In this document: positions 18,401 to 23,322 of the stretch, piece by piece
Numbering within the stretch: position 1 is the stretch's first letter
Layout: each line of letters starts with the position of its first letter
Assembly: GCA_017461285.1 (NCBI GenBank)
Contig: JAFTYS010000131.1
Coordinates: 1 to 23,322 of the forward strand
DNA from: Bacteroidales bacterium
GTDB lineage: Bacteria; Bacteroidota; Bacteroidia; Bacteroidales; UBA932
Direction of reading: 5' to 3'
DNA length: 23,322 nucleotides
Notes under the pieces: generated by a model
What the model was told of the DNA's origin: nothing
Seen by the model: only the letters and a program-made list of their open reading frames with translations
The model's database searches: none
Position numbers and translations under genes: made by a program

Positions 18401-18628
18401 CAGTCTGCTACAATCGGTTACACTCTTCCTGAGAAGCTGACCATGAAGATCAAGATGCAGAAGCTCCGCGTCTATGTGACCGGTACAAACCTCTTCTGCC
18501 TGACCAAGTATTCAGGCTACGACCCTGAAGTCGACACAAGACGTAAGACTCCTCTTACTCCGGGTGTAGACTGCTCGGCATATCCGAAGAGCACAGGTTT
18601 CGTTGTCGGAGTAAACGTGACATTCTAA
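15419..18628 (+). CDS. SusC-like TonB-dependent outer-membrane transporter
   Basis: The 1069-residue protein has a type I signal peptide ending AVNAQ at about residue 24. A carboxypeptidase-regulatory-like N-terminal extension typical of SusC proteins follows (GVVSDVNGEPLIGVSVFVDG, then a glycine-rich turn at TGVDGDYVID). Next come a TonB-box-like stretch (DETVVIGYASVKRRDL) and the plug domain (GEALAGKMAGVQV, SPLYIVDGFPV, AIYGSRGANGVVLVTTKSG). The remainder is a long beta-barrel ending with the outer-membrane signature VGVNVTF, terminal aromatic Phe. It should import pectin-derived oligosaccharides across the outer membrane using TonB energy, with the SusD-like protein as its lid. Length and order are normal for the family. 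The SusD-like gene follows after 19 bases. Arginine codons here are mostly CGT/CGC, with AGG/AGA rarer than in the regulator, which hints at high expression. Confidence 0.96.
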   Translation: MKNLTYKISLLILGLFAAVAVNAQEIRGVVSDVNGEPLIGVSVFVDGTTLGTATGVDGDYVIDIPSAKGKTLVFSMIGLSEKRVTIGNTTTINVTLEEDSNFLDETVVIGYASVKRRDLMGSVTSVGNEALTQVPVASVGEALAGKMAGVQVTTTEGDPDAEIKIRVRGGGSITQDASPLYIVDGFPVASISDIPASDIQSIDVLKDAFSTAIYGSRGANGVVLVTTKSGASGKISVSYNAYWGQKKMANADAIQTGSPYDFVRNQYELSVLRDELEDNYIPTFGVFEDMDLYKNVQKNDWVQKVFGNVGSTFSHNLSVSGGSDKVKWTASYAHVGDDAIMLGSDFKRDNLTFKTQYKPIKQITVDINARYSRTEVLGAGANSMNDGGSTSSNGRLKHSVQYTPFPITGVATDSDLAEDYGDNAPPLKSVADNDNRRIRKNWTLNGAVTWHIIDNLNLKVEGGMDDYSQEDNRYYGLTTYYVGNSATIKGQPATQYKNAFRTKYRSTNTLNYNFENLLDEKHKLDVLLGQEYIITKSNTLSSTIEGFPVFFDSQMAWNFMASGTPVASNNFYNPDERLLSFFGRANYEYDGRYAVSATVRADGSSKFVKGNQWGIFPSAAASWTISNEGFLEDASWLDNLKLRYSYGTAGNNNIPSNVASLLFQANQTQWISMGNTWWGPTTVGGKSIMPNPDLTWETTVSHNLGLDYAFLRSRINGSFEVYHNTTNDLLIQFPVAGSGYDYQYRNLGSVQNRGFEASVNLVVFEKKNFGLTIGGNISLNENKVTSLGGLDKIEAASEWASTEIGPDYIVTVGRPLGDMYGYESDGRYSVDEFTHDGTSWVANEGTVDASDILGKEFFRPGAMKLKDQNGDGKITVDDKVIIGNAQPLGVGGFNLSGYLYGFDFSANFNYVFGNNIYNANKIEFNHSRKYSNRNLLTTANVENRWTNIDWETGEEITDPEVLKQVNAGTTMWNPGVNKAIFSDWAVEDGSFLRLQSATIGYTLPEKLTMKIKMQKLRVYVTGTNLFCLTKYSGYDPEVDTRRKTPLTPGVDCSAYPKSTGFVVGVNVTF

Positions 18629-18647
18629 TCTCTAATACAGGAATCAT

Positions 18648-20516
18648 ATGAAACTGATAAATAAAATACTTCTTGGTGTAGGAATGTTGGCGGCTGCGTC
18701 TCTGACTTCATGCGAGGACGGCCTCACAACTCCGACCCAGTCTTCTTTCGATGAGTCTGTGGTCTTCTCCAACTACACCCTTGCTGAATACAATGTATTC
18801 GGAATCTACGAGGTGTTCGGTCACACGAACTGCCACCGTGGACGCTACCTTCCTTGGTACGGATTCAATACCGATATCGAGCTCTACAACAATACTAACG
18901 TTGACGAAAAGTCACAGATTCCGAGATATTCGATGACCGTGACAAACGGCCAGCTGAACCTTGCCAACGGTCCGTACAACGAACTCATGGGAGGTATCGA
19001 AAGGGCAAACCTTTCAATCCGCGGCATCCGCCAGTATGGAAACCCTGAGGGCAATCCAGAAATGGCGGCTCTCCTCGGTGAGGCTCTCTGCGCACGCGCT
19101 CTCCTTTATACAGAGCTCCTCAAGGCTTACGGAGAGGTTCCTGCACGTTTCGAGCCTATTTCTCCTGAGACCATCTATATCAACAAGTCTGACAAGGACG
19201 TTATCTACAAGCAGCTTCTCGCTGACCTTGAAGAGGCTTTCGGATATATGAGCTGGCCAGGCCAGAGCAAGCAGACTGCGACTACCGACCGTCCAAGCCT
19301 TGCATTCGCGAAAGGTCTTTATGCACGTCTTGCCCTCATGGCATCAGGTTATTCCCTCCGTCCTGGCGAAGGACTCGTGGGAACCGGTGACCCAGGTACC
19401 GTAAGACTTTCAAACGACCCGGCCCTCCAGAAGGAAGTCCTCTATCCAAAGGCTCTTGCTGCCCTTAAGGATGTGATCGACAACGCAGGCCTTTCACTCA
19501 TGGATTATGAGACTCTCTGGAGAGAGTTCAACAATATGGACACAGCTGCCGGCAAGGAAGTCATCTATGTGATCCCTTCATCTGATACCCGCGGACGCTG
19601 GAACTATACATTCGCAATCAGGACAGAAGGTAACCCTGCATGGTCACAGGGTCCTACTTCATCACGTGGCGGTACAGCCGGTCCGGTTCCTACCCTCTAC
19701 TGGAAGTACGGCAAGGAAGACGTTCGTCGCGACATGAGCTGCGTCAACTGGAAGTGGGTCAAGGGCGACGGCGCGAACGTTGCAGAACTCGCAGGACCTA
19801 ATGACTGGTATTTCGGAAAGTTCCGTCTCGAATGGCAGACCAAGTCCCCATACAACGGCGGTAATGACGACGGTATCAAGCCTGTATACATGAGATATTC
19901 CGACATTCTTCTCATGGCTGCAGAGATCGCCAACGACCCTGCATGCGGAACACGTGACGAGAACTTCGCAAAGCAGTGTCTTCTCGAAGTGCGCAAGAGA
20001 GCTTACAAGGGCAACGAAGGCCTTGCTACAGCTTATGTGAACGGTCTTTCAGGCCAGGATGCTGTGTTCGATGCAATCGTTGACGAGCGTGCTCTCGAGT
20101 TCGTGGGCGAGATGCTCCGTAAGAACGACCTCATCCGCTGGAACCTCCTCAAGACCAAGATGGACGAGTCTCAGGCAGAACTCAAGAAGTATCTTGAGAG
20201 GACTGACAAGTATGCAGACTTCGGCCCTTCTATATGGTATAGGAGCAATGCTGACGGCAGCATCCAGTTCTACGGATATGATGCCCAGACATCAGTTGAT
20301 GCCGCACCTGCCGGTGAAGGCTGGATCTGCGATGTTGACTACTTCAAGTTCACAAGCGAGGACAAGGAGACTGGCGAAACTGTAATGAGCGAGTCTGCAA
20401 CAAAGAAACTCAACTCGTTCTACGACAACGACCCTAATACCCGCCAGTGGTGGCCAATTCCTGAGGCAACCCTTACAAACAGCCAGGGTACCCTCGTAAA
20501 TGACTACGGCTTCTAA
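18648..20516 (+). CDS. SusD-like (RagB/SusD family) surface glycan-binding lipoprotein
   Basis: The 622-residue protein has a lipoprotein signal ending LTSC (Cys22) followed by EDG, acidic residues consistent with surface export. The N-terminal part continues with SSFDESVVFSNYTLAEYNVFGIY, the usual SusD opening. The middle holds the helical TPR-like region (EALCARALLYTELLKAYGEVP, LAFAKGLYARLALMASGYS). The C-terminal part has the family's VYMRYSDILLMAAEIAND and VDERALEFVGEMLRKNDLIRW segments, which are strongly conserved in RagB/SusD. The end (FYDNDPNTRQWWPIPEATL, NDYGF) is also typical. It should bind pectic oligosaccharides and close over the SusC-like barrel. A purine-rich AGGA at 18639-18642 sits five bases before the ATG and may serve as a ribosome binding site, which is less usual in this phylum. 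The specific ligand cannot be read from the sequence. Confidence 0.96.
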   Translation: MKLINKILLGVGMLAAASLTSCEDGLTTPTQSSFDESVVFSNYTLAEYNVFGIYEVFGHTNCHRGRYLPWYGFNTDIELYNNTNVDEKSQIPRYSMTVTNGQLNLANGPYNELMGGIERANLSIRGIRQYGNPEGNPEMAALLGEALCARALLYTELLKAYGEVPARFEPISPETIYINKSDKDVIYKQLLADLEEAFGYMSWPGQSKQTATTDRPSLAFAKGLYARLALMASGYSLRPGEGLVGTGDPGTVRLSNDPALQKEVLYPKALAALKDVIDNAGLSLMDYETLWREFNNMDTAAGKEVIYVIPSSDTRGRWNYTFAIRTEGNPAWSQGPTSSRGGTAGPVPTLYWKYGKEDVRRDMSCVNWKWVKGDGANVAELAGPNDWYFGKFRLEWQTKSPYNGGNDDGIKPVYMRYSDILLMAAEIANDPACGTRDENFAKQCLLEVRKRAYKGNEGLATAYVNGLSGQDAVFDAIVDERALEFVGEMLRKNDLIRWNLLKTKMDESQAELKKYLERTDKYADFGPSIWYRSNADGSIQFYGYDAQTSVDAAPAGEGWICDVDYFKFTSEDKETGETVMSESATKKLNSFYDNDPNTRQWWPIPEATLTNSQGTLVNDYGF

Positions 20517-20540
20517 TCTTAACAAGACAACAGAAACAAT

Positions 20541-23322
20541 ATGAAAAGAATATTTTCAGCAATCTTAGGAGTAGCGCTTGTCGCTTTCGGAGCCGTCTTC
20601 ACAGGCTGTACCCCGGAAGAGATAATGATCCAGGACGAGATCGCCCTTGGAAGATGCCTCACTCCGACTGAACTCTCTGCCAAGATCATCAACGGAGAGA
20701 TCATTGAATTCGACTGGACAAAGTCGAAGGGAGCGACAGACTTCGTTCTCGAACTCTATTCTGATGAGGCCATGACCGCATTGGAAGAGACTGCAACAAT
20801 CCCTGCCGACCAGGTTCCTTACACTTGGGACCTTGAGGCTGACATGACATACTATGCCCGCGTAAAGGCCATCGACCAGAGCGAGAACGGTCTTGAGGAA
20901 TCGAACTGGGCGGTATTTGAGGAAGGTCTCAATACATATGCCATCAAGTCTTCACTCAATCCTGAACTTGTAGACAGATCGGAATCATCCATCACCATCA
21001 AGTGGACAAAGGATCCGGAAGTGGACCATATCCGCATCACTCCTGCCCTCAAGGAAGAGGACGGAGCATATACACGTTTCGATGTGTCTGCTGACGCTGC
21101 AGATGCAGCACAGGTTGAGGTTACAGGCCTGAACCCTTCAGTGAAGTATACTCTTGCAGTTCATTTCAAGAGCGCACAGAGAGGTACAGTCGCTGCATGG
21201 ACACGTCCTTCTATCCAGGGTGCTACAGAAGTCGCTACAGCAGAAGCTCTTGCACAGGCTATCGCTGACAAGGCTGCCGTTATCAAGGTCGCTTATTCTG
21301 AGACTCCGTATGTCATCGGAAGCGTCGTTCTCGGCGGACCGGTAGAGATCTACGGTGATGCTACCGCACAGGGTGCGCAGCCTGTAATCCAGGGCGGACT
21401 CAAGATAGGTGCTGGCGTGACCAAGGTACATCTTGAGGCCATCACATTCGACGGTGCGTCTCTCGCAGACTATCCTCACAACCTCACTTTCGATGCAGCT
21501 GCTGAAGTTGAGAGCATCACAGTGGTGAACTGTACTCTCAACAACTACCTCCGCGGCATCATGTACGAGAACAGCAAGGGTCCAAAGGTAGGAAACATCG
21601 TTTATGATGATGTTGTAGTCAATAATGTAGGCGGCGACGGCGGCGACTGCTTCGACTTCCGCGGTTCTGCTACAGTAAACAGCATTTCATTCACGAACTG
21701 CACGCTCAACGGCGGTGCACGTACATATTTCCGTATAGACGCGAAGACTGTCCTCGAGTCAATCTCGATGACCAACTGTACATTCAACAACCTTTGCTTT
21801 GCAAACAACGGAAACAATAACGGTATCTTCAATATCCGTGCTCTGAATGCTGCTGGTGCAGCCCCTGCTTTCGTCCTCAAGAAGAACGTATTCCTCAACA
21901 TGAACGACGAGAACAAGAGATGCTGCCTCATCGCGAAGAACTCTACTTCAGCCTTCCCTACAGAGATCGCTGACAACTTCTTCTTCAACTGCTACGACAG
22001 ATTCTTCATCCCTCAGAAGGACGGTTCGTCTCTTGCTGGAGACGAGTTCAAGAAGGCTGTAGAAGATGGAAAGGCTCTTATCGTAGTGAATGGAAGCGCA
22101 GTGCTTGATAACGACCCATGCGTCGACAGTGTACGTGACAAGCTCAACGTGACCGACAAGGCTGTCCTCGAGGCACAGGCTGGTGACCCACGCTGGTATG
22201 CGGCATATGTCGAGATTCCTGAGGACCTTACCCAGGGCGTTACCGCAACAGGCAAGGAGTGGGATCTTACTGACGGCCAGACATTCAAGAAGCTCGCTGA
22301 CAAGGATATGGTACGTGACGGCATCCGCTTCTATGTGAAGAATACTCCTATCAACTTCACCAAGGAAGGATTCGAGTTCTCTGGTGAGGCTACCCTTGGA
22401 ACAGACGGTGTCCCTACAGACGGAGCTATCGGAATCAAGGTCAATGAACCAGGTTCTATCATCATCTCTGTTGCTGAGGCTGCAGGTCATTCGAATCTTA
22501 CAGTCAGCCTTGACGGAAAGGTTTCTGCATCAGTTGCCGCTGGCGCCGAGTACCAGAAGGTTACATTCGCTTCAATCGCACAGGAAAGCATGATCTACAT
22601 CTATGGCTGCCACCCTGCAACAATGACATTCCTCCAGTGGACATCAGACATCGAGGTGCTTGACAAGGTTCTTGCAACTCCTGTCGTGAAGATGGACAAG
22701 AAGACTGTCAATGAAAGGGCAGAAGATGCCATCACCCTCACTTGGGATGCGATCGACTATGCAGGTTCATACAACGTGACAGTTGACGGAAAGGTTAAGA
22801 ATGTTACCGAGACAACATATGTGATCAACACAGCAGGCTTCGCAGTTGAAGAGGCTGGAGCAGACTTCGCAGTTCAGGTGACAGCCGTTCCTGCAAAGGA
22901 TGACTACACACGCGTAGAATCACAGCCTGCAGAACTTTCGTTCCATGTGAATGATGTTCCTGATGAGCCTGGCATCAAGATAGTAAGATACGATCTTGTC
23001 TTCCCAGAAGCTGCAAATGCAGAAGAGAAGTATGTATGCGAAAACAATGCCGGCTTCTATGTACAGACTACAGGAGGATGGGTGATTGATGCCAACAGCC
23101 AGAAATTTGCAGTACCAGGAGATTCTGAGACAGTCTCTTATACTAGCCGTCTTAAGGGATCAAAGACCTCCGATATCAAGACAATGACTATCACTGTTCC
23201 AAACGATGGTAAGCTTTATATTGCAGCCCGCTCAGCCAACAGTTCTGCAACAGACCGTACAATGGCTCTGATGCAGGGTGATAAGGAAATCCTTGCTCCT
23301 ACAGTCATCAAAGATGCAGACA
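20541..23322 (+). CDS. SusE-position modular surface lipoprotein with beta-helix (DUF4957/DUF5123-like) region; 3' end outside the window
   Basis: The frame opens at ATG 20541 and stays open to the end of the window, giving 927 residues without a stop. The signal peptide ends FTGC (Cys23) followed by TPEE, again acidic. Two FN3-like beta domains come first (about 35-130 and 130-225; EFDWTKSKGATDF, ITIKWTKDPEVDH). Residues about 228-553 are a beta-helix-like region with repeated short strands (SITVVNCTLNN, SISFTNCTLNGG, SISMTNCTFNN) and the ending GDPRWY, which I associate with DUF5123. Then come a beta-sandwich-like module (about 562-700), another FN3-like domain (about 714-805; ITLTWDAIDYAGSYNVTV) and a second sandwich-like module cut by the window edge. 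I see no pectate-lyase or GH28 catalytic motif, so a binding role as a surface pectin-binding protein is more likely than catalysis. It starts 24 bases after the SusD-like stop, the classic SusE/SusF place. A diverged enzyme remains possible. Confidence 0.85.
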   Translation, partial: MKRIFSAILGVALVAFGAVFTGCTPEEIMIQDEIALGRCLTPTELSAKIINGEIIEFDWTKSKGATDFVLELYSDEAMTALEETATIPADQVPYTWDLEADMTYYARVKAIDQSENGLEESNWAVFEEGLNTYAIKSSLNPELVDRSESSITIKWTKDPEVDHIRITPALKEEDGAYTRFDVSADAADAAQVEVTGLNPSVKYTLAVHFKSAQRGTVAAWTRPSIQGATEVATAEALAQAIADKAAVIKVAYSETPYVIGSVVLGGPVEIYGDATAQGAQPVIQGGLKIGAGVTKVHLEAITFDGASLADYPHNLTFDAAAEVESITVVNCTLNNYLRGIMYENSKGPKVGNIVYDDVVVNNVGGDGGDCFDFRGSATVNSISFTNCTLNGGARTYFRIDAKTVLESISMTNCTFNNLCFANNGNNNGIFNIRALNAAGAAPAFVLKKNVFLNMNDENKRCCLIAKNSTSAFPTEIADNFFFNCYDRFFIPQKDGSSLAGDEFKKAVEDGKALIVVNGSAVLDNDPCVDSVRDKLNVTDKAVLEAQAGDPRWYAAYVEIPEDLTQGVTATGKEWDLTDGQTFKKLADKDMVRDGIRFYVKNTPINFTKEGFEFSGEATLGTDGVPTDGAIGIKVNEPGSIIISVAEAAGHSNLTVSLDGKVSASVAAGAEYQKVTFASIAQESMIYIYGCHPATMTFLQWTSDIEVLDKVLATPVVKMDKKTVNERAEDAITLTWDAIDYAGSYNVTVDGKVKNVTETTYVINTAGFAVEEAGADFAVQVTAVPAKDDYTRVESQPAELSFHVNDVPDEPGIKIVRYDLVFPEAANAEEKYVCENNAGFYVQTTGGWVIDANSQKFAVPGDSETVSYTSRLKGSKTSDIKTMTITVPNDGKLYIAARSANSSATDRTMALMQGDKEILAPTVIKDAD

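Noticed and set aside
1..23322. tRNA, rRNA, CRISPR array, insertion sequence or integrase
   Set aside because: Apart from one 136-base gap, the whole window is filled by coherent coding genes. No transposase-like protein, spaced direct-repeat array or cloverleaf sequence was seen.

Overview
This window is most of a pectin (homogalacturonan-type) polysaccharide utilisation locus from a member of the Bacteroidota, probably the order Bacteroidales. The evidence is an adjacent SusC-like/SusD-like pair, a one-protein hybrid two-component regulator (HTCS), several lipoproteins with acidic residues just after the lipid-bearing cysteine, and AT-rich leaders mostly without a strong Shine-Dalgarno sequence. 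Base composition looks close to half G+C by eye. I cannot name the genus from the sequence. All genes found are on the + strand. Both ends cut a gene: uxaB at the left and the SusE-position lipoprotein at the right.

Layout. (1) 1-1971: cytoplasmic galacturonate catabolism, the C-terminal part of a tagaturonate reductase (uxaB) and a complete altronate dehydratase (uxaA). (2) 1996-5282: a GH28 polygalacturonase lipoprotein and a two-domain esterase (SGNH/CE12-like acetylesterase fused to a CE8 pectin methylesterase). (3) 5282-9556: a 1424-residue HTCS. (4) 9573-11939: a two-domain enzyme, GH105 unsaturated uronyl hydrolase fused to a PL1-type pectate lyase. (5) 11960-13408: an MFS transporter of the hexuronate (anion:cation symporter) type. 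(6) 13408-15282: a lipoprotein PL1 pectate lyase with an N-terminal FN3 domain and a C-terminal Asp-rich calcium-binding-like motif. (7) 15283-15418: the only sizeable gap, an AT-rich region likely to hold the promoter and leader of the next unit. (8) 15419-23322: SusC-like transporter, SusD-like lipoprotein, and a large modular lipoprotein with FN3-like domains, a right-handed beta-helix-like region (DUF4957/DUF5123 type) and beta-sandwich modules.

Inferred division of labour. The lipoproteins (GH28, FN3-PL1, SusD-like and SusE-position protein) are predicted to sit at the cell surface, where they bind and cut pectin. SusC/SusD import the oligosaccharides. In the periplasm, the esterase fusion removes acetyl and methyl groups, and the GH105-PL1 fusion cleaves chains and removes the unsaturated ends that lyases create. 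The MFS protein carries uronate monomers across the inner membrane, and UxaB/UxaA turn tagaturonate into altronate and then 2-keto-3-deoxygluconate. The HTCS senses a pectin fragment in the periplasm and drives transcription.

Genes from uxaB to the FN3-PL1 are packed with gaps of at most about 25 bases. Three junctions share one base in a TAATG stop/start overlap, which suggests one operon. No RNA gene, mobile element or CRISPR array was seen.
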